DNA of 52,792 nucleotides from Holophagales bacterium UBA5704 (GCA_002420005.1 DIHE01000076.1:1-52792), one strand, 5' to 3'. Shown: positions 35,784-44,525, counted from the first letter of the stretch. The notes: generated from the sequence alone by a model not told the origin. Numbers and translations: made by a program.

Positions 35784-37128
35784 TGTTGTCCCTCCGACCC
35801 CGTGCCGTGATGAACTGGTTGTCCGCATACTCCATCGTCACATCGATCCCGTCGAAGATCCCGAGGCGCACCCCGGCGTCCACCTTCTTCCAGTCCCAGG
35901 CGAGGCTGGGGGCCGGAGTATCCCGGGCGTTGCGGAAGTCGTTGTCCAGCTCCGACCAGCGCACCGCCGGGGCGATCCAGGGAAAGAGCTGGCGCTCCCC
36001 CACCGCGATCCAGAGAGGCAGGTCGAAACGCCAGGACAGCTCGCCTTCGAGACCGGTGCGCGGCAGACCTGCCATCTCCTGGTCGACGTACTGGCCGAAG
36101 AACGACAAGCCGCCCCAGTAGAGCCAGACGTTCGCCCCCACCTCTTCCTTCTTGTCGCCGTGGATCGGCAGGGTGACGACCTGGTCGGGATGGCCTTCCG
36201 GCCCGTTCAGCAGGTCGAGGTCCCCGCCGTAGAAGGTGCCTTCCAGCTTGACGCGGTCGGCGAGGGTGCGTTGGTACGACCAGACGAGCACGTCCACGCC
36301 GTTGCGCCCCGCCTCGTCGGCCCAGCGCCAGCCCAGCCCGCCGCCGTATTCCAGGTCGCCGTCGAGATCGAGGTCCTCGACCTCGGCGTCATAGAGAAGG
36401 ACGATGCCGCTCTTGAGGTCCGGATTCGCGCCGAGCGTGGCGCGGTCGGGCGTGCCATTGTCGCCGGCCAGGGCGTTCGGGTCGCGCAGGAACACCGGAT
36501 TCCCCTGGGTGGCCGAGAGCTTCGCATAGAGGTGGCGCCCGAGGCTCAGGCCCAGCTCGGCGCCGGAATCCTCGAAACGGTTGAACGCGGTCGAGACCAG
36601 GCCGTAGCTCTCCAGATGCCGGTCGTCCTGGCGCTCGAACTTGGGGAGCTTGCCGATCTTCAGATAGACCCCCGACCGCGGCGCCAGGGTCGCCGGCTCC
36701 GGCTCGATGCCGAAGCGCACCCAGGCCTCGTCCACGTCGACCTTCTTGTCGGTCGAGGTGGGATTGCGGTCATAGAGGTCGATGAAGTCGATCTTGCCGT
36801 GCGCGGTCAGGCCGTCGCCCCAGTCGGCGTCGAGCAGAAGGGTGAGCGCCGAGACCTCGAGGTGTTGACCGGCGTTCACCGTCTCCTCGAAAGCGCGTAC
36901 CACGGCGGCCGAGGGGTCGAAGTCGAAGGGCGCCTGGAAGCGGTTCGCCTCGCTGTCGCGGTAGTTGGCCTTTCCTTCGAGGCCGAAGCGGAAACGCGGC
37001 CGGGTGCTCCCCGCCTCGGCCTCCGGCTCCGCCTCGGTTCCCTCCTGCGCCCGGGTGATCCCGGGCAGGCCGAGAGAGAGAAACGCGGCAGCGGCGCACC
37101 ACGCCGCACGGGTCCTGAGCTGCGCCAT
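35749..37128 (-). CDS. Outer-membrane beta-barrel (porin-like) protein
   Basis: 459 residues with a signal peptide (AAAAFLSLGLPGITRAQ), an acidic linker, then alternating strands typical of porins (FRFGLEGKANYR, GVYLKIGKLPKF, ANVWLYWGGLSFFGQYV). It ends in a strand, LLATLRWRS; a terminal aromatic residue, usual for barrel assembly, is displaced by three positions. First gene of the signalling operon. No substrate can be given. The strong coupling to the cupredoxin gene suggests a joint role in metal or substrate uptake that the kinase monitors. Confidence 0.8.
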   Translation of the reverse strand: MAQLRTRAAWCAAAAFLSLGLPGITRAQEGTEAEPEAEAGSTRPRFRFGLEGKANYRDSEANRFQAPFDFDPSAAVVRAFEETVNAGQHLEVSALTLLLDADWGDGLTAHGKIDFIDLYDRNPTSTDKKVDVDEAWVRFGIEPEPATLAPRSGVYLKIGKLPKFERQDDRHLESYGLVSTAFNRFEDSGAELGLSLGRHLYAKLSATQGNPVFLRDPNALAGDNGTPDRATLGANPDLKSGIVLLYDAEVEDLDLDGDLEYGGGLGWRWADEAGRNGVDVLVWSYQRTLADRVKLEGTFYGGDLDLLNGPEGHPDQVVTLPIHGDKKEEVGANVWLYWGGLSFFGQYVDQEMAGLPRTGLEGELSWRFDLPLWIAVGERQLFPWIAPAVRWSELDNDFRNARDTPAPSLAWDWKKVDAGVRLGIFDGIDVTMEYADNQFITARGRRDNNELLATLRWRS

Positions 37129-37279
37129 ACGGTCACCTCCCCATGAGACTTCAAAGCTCCGCGGCCTAGCTTAGAGGTTGCGCCCGGCGCAGTCAAAGCC
37201 GGCGGAGCCGTCCAGGCCCCCCGCTGTCCTCCCGGACGCCCTTCGCGGCACTTCAGAGAGAGAAGACACGCACCGGCGG

Positions 37280-37285
37280 TAGAAT
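37280..37285 (+). promoter_or_regulatory. Possible -10 box of the flavin reductase gene
   Basis: TAGAAT lies 56 bases before the GTG start, in the divergent region shared with the porin gene. The -35 region is poor. The same hexamer precedes the DUF433 gene. Confidence 0.25.
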
Positions 37286-37340
37286 GTGGAGCCGGTGCCT
37301 CCGTTCCGTTTACGATCCGGCCTTTCAGAAGGAGCTCGTG

Positions 37341-37838
37341 GTGATCTCGTCCGAAGCCTTCCGTCTTGCACTGCGCCATTTCCCCGCCGGCGTCACGATC
37401 GTGACCATCCGCGCCGGGGAACAGACCCATGGTCTCACCGTCTCGGCCTTTGCCTCGGTCTCGGCCGAGCCGCCGCTCATCGCCGTCATCATCGAGAATC
37501 GCCACAAGGCACACGCCCTGCTCGAAGAGCCCGGAGCGGTCTTCGCGGTGAACATCCTCGGTCAGGACCAGGCCGAGCTGTCGAACCGCTTCGCCTGGGT
37601 CAAGGATGAAGACCGCTTCGCCCTGGGCAACTGGTCCTCGGCCGAAACCGGAGCCCCGGTCCTCACCGACGCGCTCGCCTGGCTCGACTGCCGCATCCAC
37701 GGCCGCCACCCGGCCGGCTCGCACACCGTCTACATCGGCGAGGTCCACGCGAGCAACGTCCCCGAGCCGGAAGCCCCGCCGCTCATCTACTGGAACCGGG
37801 GGTATCGCAAGCTGCGGCTGCACGAGCCGGAGGGGTAG
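37341..37838 (+). CDS. Flavin reductase family protein (HpaC-like)
   Basis: 165 residues, a single FMN-binding split-barrel domain: ALRHFPAGVTIVTI at the start, then GLTVSAFASVSAEPPLIAV, F-x-VN-x-L, and a final IYWNRGYRKL. Such enzymes reduce free FMN or FAD with NAD(P)H, often for a partner monooxygenase; no partner is adjacent. Of two consecutive GTG codons the second has the better spacing (six bases) from AAGGAG. Cytoplasmic. Convergent with the UbiB-family gene. Confidence 0.88.
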   Translation: MISSEAFRLALRHFPAGVTIVTIRAGEQTHGLTVSAFASVSAEPPLIAVIIENRHKAHALLEEPGAVFAVNILGQDQAELSNRFAWVKDEDRFALGNWSSAETGAPVLTDALAWLDCRIHGRHPAGSHTVYIGEVHASNVPEPEAPPLIYWNRGYRKLRLHEPEG

Positions 37839-37854
37839 GGATCGGGGCGCGCCC

Positions 37855-39543
37855 TCACCGATCGGTGCGGTGGAGCGCCGCGCCGATGCCCACCACGAAC
37901 AGGGTGAGCCAGGCCGGCCAGGGGCCTTTGGCGCCGGCGAGGACGGCGCCGGCCACCATGCAGAAGCCGCCGAACAGAGTGCCACGCAGGCCGGCCAGGG
38001 GGTTTTCCGGCCGCTGGGTGGCCTGCTCGATCATCCGCAGGCCTTCGGTGATCAGGTTCGGCGCCTTGGCCAGGGCTTCCAGGACCTCGGGAGCACCGCG
38101 CAGGAACTGCTTGAGCAGGTTCTTGGGGCTGAACTGGTCCTTGAAGATCTGGTTGGCGTGCTTGCGGGAGACCTCGGCCACGTCGAGCCCCGGCTTCAGG
38201 ATCTGGCCGACGCCTTCGAAGGTCACCAGGGCCTTGACCATCAGGACCATCTCGACCGGGAAGAACATGCGGTGCTGGGCGCCCAGGTTCACCGAGCGCA
38301 TGATGAGCTGGGCGAGCGAGAACTCCCGGAAGTTCGAGGAGCCGCGGTTCCAGCGCTGCAGGATCTCGGTGACCTCGCGGCGGAACCCCTGCGGGTCCGC
38401 GCCCGGGCCGGGGGTCGCGATGGCCGAGAGGTAGCGCGCCGCGCCCTCGGCGTCCCCCATCACCAGGGTGTAGTAGTAATAGAGAAAGGTGCGCCGCAGG
38501 TTGTTGTCGAAGCGCCCGACCATCCCGAGGTCGATGAAGCCGAGCTGCGGCCCGGGCAGGATGAGCAGGTTCCCCGGGTGCAGGTCGGCGTGGAAGAAGC
38601 CGTCCTTGAAGAGCATCCGGATGATGCTCGCCGCGCCGTAGTCGACCAGCTCGTCGCGCTCCACCTCGGTGAGCTCCAGGGCCTCCGGTGCGCTCGGCTT
38701 GTAGCCTTTGAGGAACTCCATGCAGAGCACGCGGCCGGCGCTGTACTGGCGGTAGATGCGCGGAAACTTCACCCCCGGCAGGTCGTGGAAGTTGGCGGCG
38801 AAGGTCTCCGCGTTGTCCGCCTCGCGCCGCAGGTCCACCTCGCGGCGGGTGTACTCGACGAACTCGCGGATCATCTGGCGCGGCCGGTATTGCGGCAGGA
38901 CGATCTGCAGCAGGGCGCCGAGGATGCGCAGCAGGATGGCGTCGCGGATCAGGGTCTCGCGGATGCCCGGCTTGACCACCTTGATGATGACGTGGTCGTT
39001 TTCGAGCGTCGTCGCGCGGTGGATCTGGGCGATCGAGGCCGAGCCGGTGGGGATCGGATCGACCCAGGAGTACATGGAGGCGATCGGCCGCTCGACGTCG
39101 TCCTCGATCAGCTTGAGGTAGCGGTCGAACGGCACGACCGGCAGGCGGTCGAGGAGGTTCTTGAGCTCTTCGGTGACCGCCGCGGGCAGGATGTCCTGGC
39201 GCAGGGCGAGCACCTGGCCGAGCTTGATGTAGGTGGGACCGAGGATCTCCAGCCGGCGGCGCAGCTGCACCGGGAACGGGCGGGAGGCGATCTCCTTGTC
39301 GAGGAACGGCCAAGCGAACCAGGTGACGACCCGGGCGAAGAGCAGCACGAGGCGGAAGCTGCGCCGCGCGCTGCGCTCCACCCCCACCTGTCCGCGCACC
39401 CCCGCCGCGATCGAGCCGAAGGCGAGCCCCACCAGATGCCGGAGCACGGTGATCAAGCGCCGGACGAGCCCCTGGGGCGGCTCGTCCGGCATCATCTCGA
39501 AGCCCGGGATGGGCTCGGAGGATGGGGCGGCAGGCTCGGCCAT
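37855..39543 (-). CDS. UbiB/ABC1-family atypical kinase
   Basis: 562 residues with the UbiB signature: KLGQ at 107-110, the Ala-rich loop TGSASIAQIH, IIKVVKPG with the ATP-site Lys, FHADLHPGN and IDLGMVG. Two C-terminal hydrophobic helices (FGGFCMVAGAVLAGA, LTLFVVGIGAAL) anchor it. Members support ubiquinone or other isoprenoid-lipid synthesis or transport. Starts seven bases after hmgA stops, so they form one transcript, which fits an isoprenoid context. An ATG start was chosen. Confidence 0.92.
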   Translation of the reverse strand: MAEPAAPSSEPIPGFEMMPDEPPQGLVRRLITVLRHLVGLAFGSIAAGVRGQVGVERSARRSFRLVLLFARVVTWFAWPFLDKEIASRPFPVQLRRRLEILGPTYIKLGQVLALRQDILPAAVTEELKNLLDRLPVVPFDRYLKLIEDDVERPIASMYSWVDPIPTGSASIAQIHRATTLENDHVIIKVVKPGIRETLIRDAILLRILGALLQIVLPQYRPRQMIREFVEYTRREVDLRREADNAETFAANFHDLPGVKFPRIYRQYSAGRVLCMEFLKGYKPSAPEALELTEVERDELVDYGAASIIRMLFKDGFFHADLHPGNLLILPGPQLGFIDLGMVGRFDNNLRRTFLYYYYTLVMGDAEGAARYLSAIATPGPGADPQGFRREVTEILQRWNRGSSNFREFSLAQLIMRSVNLGAQHRMFFPVEMVLMVKALVTFEGVGQILKPGLDVAEVSRKHANQIFKDQFSPKNLLKQFLRGAPEVLEALAKAPNLITEGLRMIEQATQRPENPLAGLRGTLFGGFCMVAGAVLAGAKGPWPAWLTLFVVGIGAALHRTDR

Positions 39544-39550
39544 CAGATGC

Positions 39551-41086
39551 TCACCGGTTGCGCCCGTACTGCTCGTGGCTCGACACCCAGTCGAGGGACG
39601 AGATCGCCGCGGCGAGCGAGATCTCGCCGGCCAGCACCACCCCGGCCACGATCTCGGCGAACTTCTTGACCGTCCCGCGGCCGACGCAGCCGAGCAGCTC
39701 CAGGCACTCGCGCTGGGTGGGCAAACCGGTGCCGCCGCCGTGGGTGGCCACGATGAGCGACGGGATGGTGATCGAGATGTAGAGGTCGCGCTCCGGCGTC
39801 ACCTCGGTGTAGACGATGCCGGCCGAGGACTCGGAGACGTTCGCCACGTCCTGGCCGGTGGCGATGAACATGGCGGTGATGCCGTTCGGCGAGTGGCAGC
39901 CGTTGTTGTTCGCCCCGGAGATGAAGGCGCCGACGTTGGCGATGCCGGCGTGGTAGTGGACGGTCTCCGGGTCCACCCGCATGTGCTGGATGAGCACGTC
40001 GCGCGGGATCACGCACTCCGCCGTCACGCGCTTGCCGCGGGTGCGCATCACGTTGATCTGCGAGGACTTCTTGTCCGTGGCGAAGTTCGACTCCAGGTAG
40101 AAGTGGCGGATCGTCGGGCAGTTCTCCAGGATCCACGAGCAGGCCGCGAAGGTGGCCCGGCCGACCATGTTCTGGCCCGCCGCATCGCCGGTCGTGTAGT
40201 TGAAGCGCAGGAAGACCAGCTTGTTCGACAGGTAGCGGTCGATGTAGGTGAGCTTGGCGACGCTCGATGTCCCTTCGGCCTCCTCGCGGATGCGCGGCAG
40301 GTTGGCGTCCACCCACTGCACGAAGTCGCGGCCGTCGCGGGCGTTGTCGAAGACGAACACCGGTGCGCGCTGCATGCTGTCGCCGACCACGGTGCAGGTG
40401 ACGCCGCCGGAGAGGTTGAGCACCTTCATGCCGCGGTTGTAGGAGGCGACGAGGGTTCCCTCGGTGGTGGCAAGAGGGATGAGAAACTCGCCGGTCGCGT
40501 GCTCGCCGTTGATCTTGAGCGGGCCGGCGAAGCCGATGGGGACCTGGGCCACGCCGGTGAAGTTCTCGATGTTGCCCTTGGTCACTCCGGGGTCGAAGGA
40601 GAATTTGTCGATGTGGCGCAGCTGCGCCCCGGTGACCTCCTCGACGAACTTCTGCCGCGCGCGCACGATCTCCGGGGTGTAGTCGTTGTCCTTGTCGTGC
40701 GGCACCGAGGTGCGCTTGACCCGCTCGGCGATGGCGTCCTTGACCTTGAAGGACAGGGAGCCGAACGGCTCGGTGGTGACCGCGAGGGAGATCTCGTGCT
40801 GCCCCTTGTCGAGCTGGTCCATGCGGGCATGCAGGCGGACGGTGCGGGCCAGCGGGAACGCGAGGGCGCTGGTCGCGCTGACCTGCGTGGCCGCCAGCGT
40901 CTCGCCGCCGACCTCCAAGGTCACGCGGTCGAGGGGGATCGGGCGGTCGTCGATGCGGATCTCGTTGATCTTGGTCAGCGTGGCGTTGCTCAGCCGGTTC
41001 TTCAGGCTGAACCGCACGCCGTCCTCGACGTTCTCGAGACTGCCCAGCGTGTACATCTGCTTGAGGATCAGGGAGGGGATTTTCAT
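39551..41086 (-). CDS. Class I hydroxymethylglutaryl-CoA reductase
   Basis: 511 residues. It reduces HMG-CoA to mevalonate with NADPH. The catalytic residues are visible: Glu in ATTEGTLVAS, Lys in FATDKKSSQIN, Asp in TTGDAAGQNM and His in WVSSHEQYGRNR at the C-terminus. ENFTGVAQVPIGFAGPL is the substrate-binding motif. The first 125 or so residues are an extra domain of strand-rich sequence (GVRFSLKNRLSNAT, DDRPIPLDRVTLEVGG) absent from the bacterial class II enzymes and unlike the membrane anchor of eukaryotic class I. ATG with GAGG eight bases upstream. First gene of the pair with the UbiB-family gene. Confidence 0.92.
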   Translation of the reverse strand: MKIPSLILKQMYTLGSLENVEDGVRFSLKNRLSNATLTKINEIRIDDRPIPLDRVTLEVGGETLAATQVSATSALAFPLARTVRLHARMDQLDKGQHEISLAVTTEPFGSLSFKVKDAIAERVKRTSVPHDKDNDYTPEIVRARQKFVEEVTGAQLRHIDKFSFDPGVTKGNIENFTGVAQVPIGFAGPLKINGEHATGEFLIPLATTEGTLVASYNRGMKVLNLSGGVTCTVVGDSMQRAPVFVFDNARDGRDFVQWVDANLPRIREEAEGTSSVAKLTYIDRYLSNKLVFLRFNYTTGDAAGQNMVGRATFAACSWILENCPTIRHFYLESNFATDKKSSQINVMRTRGKRVTAECVIPRDVLIQHMRVDPETVHYHAGIANVGAFISGANNNGCHSPNGITAMFIATGQDVANVSESSAGIVYTEVTPERDLYISITIPSLIVATHGGGTGLPTQRECLELLGCVGRGTVKKFAEIVAGVVLAGEISLAAAISSLDWVSSHEQYGRNR

Positions 41087-41171
41087 GGGCTCGACCTCGC
41101 GACGGAAGATGATGGAAGTCGGGAGCTTATCGCAAACAGTGCCGCGCGGGCACGCCCCATCCGTGGCAGGG

Positions 41172-41177
41172 TATACT
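41172..41177 (+). promoter_or_regulatory. Possible -10 box of the BNR propeller gene
   Basis: TATACT lies 27 bases before the ATG, which would give a leader of about 20 bases that includes AAGGAG. The -35 region is GC-rich and unconvincing. Confidence 0.3.
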
Positions 41178-41204
41178 GGGAGACCTTCAGCAAGGAGATT
41201 TGGA

Positions 41205-43745
41205 ATGATGCAACCGTCCCACCGCCGGCTTCTCGCCACCACCAGCCTGATCCTGGGCGCCTTCCTGGCCCTGCCCGCCGGAGCGCAGACCGCACCGGCC
41301 ACCGCCTCCCCCGTGGCGAAGCCCGCCGTTCCGTCCGTGGTCCGACAGAAAATGCTGCGGCTCGAAAAAGAGCCGCTGCGCCAGGACGCTCCCGCCGCGG
41401 CCCAGGAGTATCTGCGCTTGCGGCGCGCTCCCGACGGACGCCGGGACGTGCCGGTGGAACGCTACCTGGCGGCGCTGCGCCGGATGGAAGGCATGCCGCG
41501 GTACTCCAGCGCGAGCGGCACCGTTCTGCCGCCGCGTGCGCGCGACGGCAAGGCCCTGGCGACCGGCGCCTCCTCCCTGAACGGCTGGGCGCCGCTCGGC
41601 CCGGGCAACATCGGCGGACGCACCCGCGGGCTGGTCATCCATCCCACCGATCCCCGGACGATGTATGCGGCCGGCGTGGCCGGCGGCGTCTGGAAGACCA
41701 CCAATGGCGGCGTCACCTGGGCGCCCCTGGCGGATCTGCTGGCCAACATCGCGGTCACCACGCTCGCCCTCTCACCGCAGAATCCGGAGGTGATCTACGC
41801 CGGAACCGGGGAAGGCTTCTTCAACGGCGACGCGATCCGCGGCGGCGGCATCTTCAAGTCGATCAACGGCGGTACCACCTGGGTGCAGCTCGCCGCTACG
41901 AACACCTCCGATTTCTACTATGTCAACAAGATCGTGGTCAGCGCGAAGCGCCCCTCGCGGGTGTACGCGGCGACCCGCACCGGAGTCTGGCGCTCTCTCG
42001 ACGGCGGCGCCACCTGGACCGCGGTGCTCACCCCGACCGCCTTCGGCGGCTGCCTCGACCTGGCCCTCCGCACCGACCGTGCCGGTGACGTCGTCTTCGC
42101 CTCCTGCGGCATTTTCGACCAGGCCACCGTCTACCGCAACACGGCGGCCCACGCCGCCGGAGCCTGGACGCCGGTGCTGCGCGACCCGGGCATGTCGCGC
42201 ACCACGCTGGCGATCGCGCCGTCGAACCAGAACGTCATCTATGCGCTCGCGTCGAGCAACGTCTCCGGCGACTATCTGGACGGCCTGCACGGAGTCTTCC
42301 GCTCGACCGACGGCGGCGCCACCTGGACCGCGCGGGTGCGCAACACCAGCCCGCGCAAGCTCGACCAGGCGCTGCTGTCCAACCCGATCTTCGTTTTCCT
42401 GGAAGAGTGCTTCGGCGCTCCCGGAGCGTTCTTCAACCAGGGCTGGTACGACAACGTCATCGCGGTCGATCCCAGGGACTCGAACCGGGTCTGGGCCGGT
42501 GGCATCGACCTGTTCCGCTCCGATGACGGCGGCAAGAGCTGGGGCCTCGCCTCCTACTGGTGGGCCCAGCTCGACGACGGCTCCTACCTGCCTTCCTACG
42601 CACACGCCGACCAGCACACCATCGTCTTCCACCCGCGCTACAACGGCACCACCAACAAGACGATGTTCGTGGGTGGCGACGGCGGCATCTTCAAGACGCG
42701 GGACGCCCGCGCCGCGACGGTCAAGGACACGGCCGGCGTCTGCGACCCCTTCGCCGGCGCGTTCGAGTGGGAGGATCTGAACAACGGCTATGCCGTCACC
42801 CAGTTCTACCACGGCCTGCCGTATCCCGACGGCACCACGTATTTCGGCGGCACCCAGGACAACGGCTCCATCCGCGGGGACAACACGTCCGGCGCCAATG
42901 CCTGGGAGTCCATCTTCGGCGGTGACGGTGCCTACGTGGCCATCGACCGTACCGACACCGACATCCTCTACGTCTCGACCCCCGGCCTCGCGCTGCGCAA
43001 GTCGACCGACGGCGGCGTCACCTTCAACCGGAAGACCACCGGGATCGACGAGGATCCGGGCAACTTCCTGTTCATCACGCCTTACGTGATGGACCCCGCG
43101 AACCCGAACCGCCTGTGGATCGGCGGCTCGCAGCTCTGGCGGACGGACGACGCGGCGGAGAGCTGGACCGCGGCGAGCAACGTCGTCGCCGGCGACCGGT
43201 TCCCGATCGTCAGCGCCCTCGGCGTGGCGCCGAGCGACTCCAACCGCGTGCTCGCCGGCACCGTGGAGGGTTTCGTCCACCGCAACACCACGGCCGGGAC
43301 GACGGACGGCAGCACCGACTGGCCGCAGAGCCAGCCGCGCACCGGCTTCGTCTCCTGGGTGGCCTTCGACCCGGTCGATCCGGCGATCGCCTACGCCACC
43401 TATTCGAGCTTCGGCGGCGGCGCCCACGTCTGGAAGAGCACCGACGGCGGCGCCACCTGGGCGGCGCTCGACGGCACCGGAAGCGGCGCGCTGCCCGACA
43501 TCCCGGTCAACTCGATCGCGATCAATCCGGCCAACCGCTCGCACCTCTATATCGGCACCGACGCGGGCGTCTTCTCCTCGATCGACGGCGGAACGACCTG
43601 GATGGTGGAGAACACCGGCTTCGCCAACGTACCGGTCTTCGCCCTCGCCCTCCAGCCCAACCCGCTCGCCGCGGGCCCCACCCCGGTCTACGAGCTGTTC
43701 GCCTTCAGCCACGGCCGCGGCGCGTGGAAGGTCACACTGCCCTGA
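41205..43745 (+). CDS. Secreted BNR/sortilin-type beta-propeller protein
   Basis: 846 residues with a signal peptide (LLATTSLILGAFLALPAGAQ). Repeated Asp-box turns of the form S-x-D-G-G-x-T-W (TTNGGVTW, SINGGTTW, SLDGGATW, STDGGATW, SDDGGKSW, SIDGGTTW) mark one or two large propellers like the VPS10/sortilin and glycosidase-like families. No Arg triad of sialidases is recognised, so an enzymatic role is unproven. Two adjacent ATGs; the first has AAGGAG seven bases upstream. Ends HGRGAWKVTLP, typical of the last blade. Divergent from hmgA. Probably extracellular, binding or degrading a polymer. Confidence 0.9.
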   Translation: MMQPSHRRLLATTSLILGAFLALPAGAQTAPATASPVAKPAVPSVVRQKMLRLEKEPLRQDAPAAAQEYLRLRRAPDGRRDVPVERYLAALRRMEGMPRYSSASGTVLPPRARDGKALATGASSLNGWAPLGPGNIGGRTRGLVIHPTDPRTMYAAGVAGGVWKTTNGGVTWAPLADLLANIAVTTLALSPQNPEVIYAGTGEGFFNGDAIRGGGIFKSINGGTTWVQLAATNTSDFYYVNKIVVSAKRPSRVYAATRTGVWRSLDGGATWTAVLTPTAFGGCLDLALRTDRAGDVVFASCGIFDQATVYRNTAAHAAGAWTPVLRDPGMSRTTLAIAPSNQNVIYALASSNVSGDYLDGLHGVFRSTDGGATWTARVRNTSPRKLDQALLSNPIFVFLEECFGAPGAFFNQGWYDNVIAVDPRDSNRVWAGGIDLFRSDDGGKSWGLASYWWAQLDDGSYLPSYAHADQHTIVFHPRYNGTTNKTMFVGGDGGIFKTRDARAATVKDTAGVCDPFAGAFEWEDLNNGYAVTQFYHGLPYPDGTTYFGGTQDNGSIRGDNTSGANAWESIFGGDGAYVAIDRTDTDILYVSTPGLALRKSTDGGVTFNRKTTGIDEDPGNFLFITPYVMDPANPNRLWIGGSQLWRTDDAAESWTAASNVVAGDRFPIVSALGVAPSDSNRVLAGTVEGFVHRNTTAGTTDGSTDWPQSQPRTGFVSWVAFDPVDPAIAYATYSSFGGGAHVWKSTDGGATWAALDGTGSGALPDIPVNSIAINPANRSHLYIGTDAGVFSSIDGGTTWMVENTGFANVPVFALALQPNPLAAGPTPVYELFAFSHGRGAWKVTLP

Positions 43746-43767
43746 AACCCCGCCCCACGCGCCCTTG

Positions 43768-43789
43768 CCCCCCTCCCGCGGGAGGGGGG
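43768..43789. terminator. Perfect 22-bp palindrome after the BNR gene
   Basis: CCCCCCTCCCG is followed directly by its exact reverse complement, 22 bases after the BNR stop. A cruciform or hairpin stem of 11 GC-rich pairs with no loop would need the central bases unpaired. There is no U-tract, so a factor-assisted terminator or mRNA-end stem is likelier than a classic intrinsic terminator. Confidence 0.45.
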
Positions 43790-43810
43790 CGGGGGCCTCG
43801 CCTGGTGCGG

Positions 43811-43839
43811 TTGGACACCGGCGTACGCGCGGATAAGAT
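43811..43839 (+). promoter_or_regulatory. Promoter of the 89-residue gene, possibly leaderless
   Basis: TTGGAC and TAAGAT are separated by exactly 17 bases. The -10 ends seven bases before the ATG, so transcription would start at or next to the start codon. No ribosome-binding site precedes this ATG, in agreement with a leaderless message. Confidence 0.5.
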
Positions 43840-43846
43840 TGCCTTT

Positions 43847-44116
43847 ATGAAGCCTGCACTCGCGCCCGAGGACCCTATCAACGCTCTCTATGGTTGCCTG
43901 AAAGACCTCCCGGAAAATCCTCTTGCGAAACTGGAGGCCGAGCACCGGGCTGAGATCGGCGCTCCCTCGGGTCCGGAACCGCACGTACCTCTCGACACAG
44001 CACCAACCCCCCGAGCCAAAGACGAACGACTGGCCGCCATCTATTCCCTTCTAGGCACCAGATTCGAGTCTGGAGAAGATGACGTAGCCGCTCGCCATGA
44101 CGAGCATCAACTGTGA
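43847..44116 (+). CDS. Small antitoxin-like protein
   Basis: 89 residues, hydrophilic and proline-rich in the middle, ending LGTRFESGEDDVAARHDEHQL. The R-x-x-SG-x-x-D-V-A-x-RHDEHQ ending resembles antitoxins that sit directly upstream of PIN-type toxins (from memory, not aligned). The start follows a good promoter with no leader. A second frame beginning ATG-ACG-AGC overlaps its last 20 bases, as a toxin would, but is broken. Antitoxin function is inferred. Confidence 0.6.
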   Translation: MKPALAPEDPINALYGCLKDLPENPLAKLEAEHRAEIGAPSGPEPHVPLDTAPTPRAKDERLAAIYSLLGTRFESGEDDVAARHDEHQL

Positions 44117-44294
44117 TCGTCCCTGCCGTGACGACATTCTCTCAAGAGAGCGTCGCACGTTGGCGGGCGGGGAGGTCGCGGTCGTAGGCCTCGCCGGACG
44201 GTCGGGCGGCCGGCGTTGGTGGCACGGAGTGGCGCGGGGCGCGGGGTATGAGGCTCCTGTCCTGTGTACACCTGAGGAACTCCTGGAAGGATAA
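44097..44294 (+). pseudogene. Possible broken toxin gene
   Basis: A 65-codon frame overlaps the end of the antitoxin-like gene by 20 bases. Its first codons (MTSIN) and its end (YEAPVLCTPEELLEG) look like real gene termini, but the middle consists of a 58-bp segment also found at 44.61-44.67 kb, where it is the 3' end of another gene on the opposite strand. The toxin body is probably replaced or deleted. Low certainty. Confidence 0.3.
44138..44195. repeat. Copy of the PPOX gene 3' end
   Basis: About 58 bases match 44612-44669 with about five differences. On the minus strand it encodes GEAYDRDLPARQRATL plus a stop, the same as the end of the intact PPOX-family gene. It lies inside the broken toxin-like frame. 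Confidence 0.75.
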
Positions 44295-44299
44295 GAACA

Positions 44300-44479
44300 A
44301 TGGCGAACGATGAGATTCTCGACGAGCTGCATCGTGTACGGGAGCAACTGGTGGCCGAGGCGGGCGGCGATGTCGCAGGCCTCTTCCGGTTATTGCGTGC
44401 CACGGCACGGGCGGAGAGGCGAGAGACTGTTACGCTGCCTGCGAAAACCCCGGCAGAGAAGAACTCCGAAGCTGCGTGA
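44300..44479 (+). CDS. Small 59-residue protein
   Basis: ATG starts six bases after the stop of the broken toxin-like frame. The protein reads MANDEILDELHRVREQL, then GDVAGLFRLLRATARAE and a hydrophilic tail. A start of the form [ND]-x-I-[LV]-x-E-[LV]-x-x-[IV]-R-E-x and a later D-[LV]-x-x-[IL]-F is shared by small proteins placed next to toxin-like genes in cyanobacteria and acidobacteria (from memory). It has an AAGGATAAG site upstream. It ends before repeat copy 3. Function unknown. Confidence 0.6.
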   Translation: MANDEILDELHRVREQLVAEAGGDVAGLFRLLRATARAERRETVTLPAKTPAEKNSEAA

Positions 44480-44525
44480 GCCTGAGCATCCGTTGGCCAG
44501 GTCGGCGTAGAAACCAAGGGCCAGA

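Noticed and set aside
41205..43745. Tandem DNA repeats in the BNR gene
   Set aside because: They are codons of the Asp-box turns, which repeat at protein level, not separate DNA elements.
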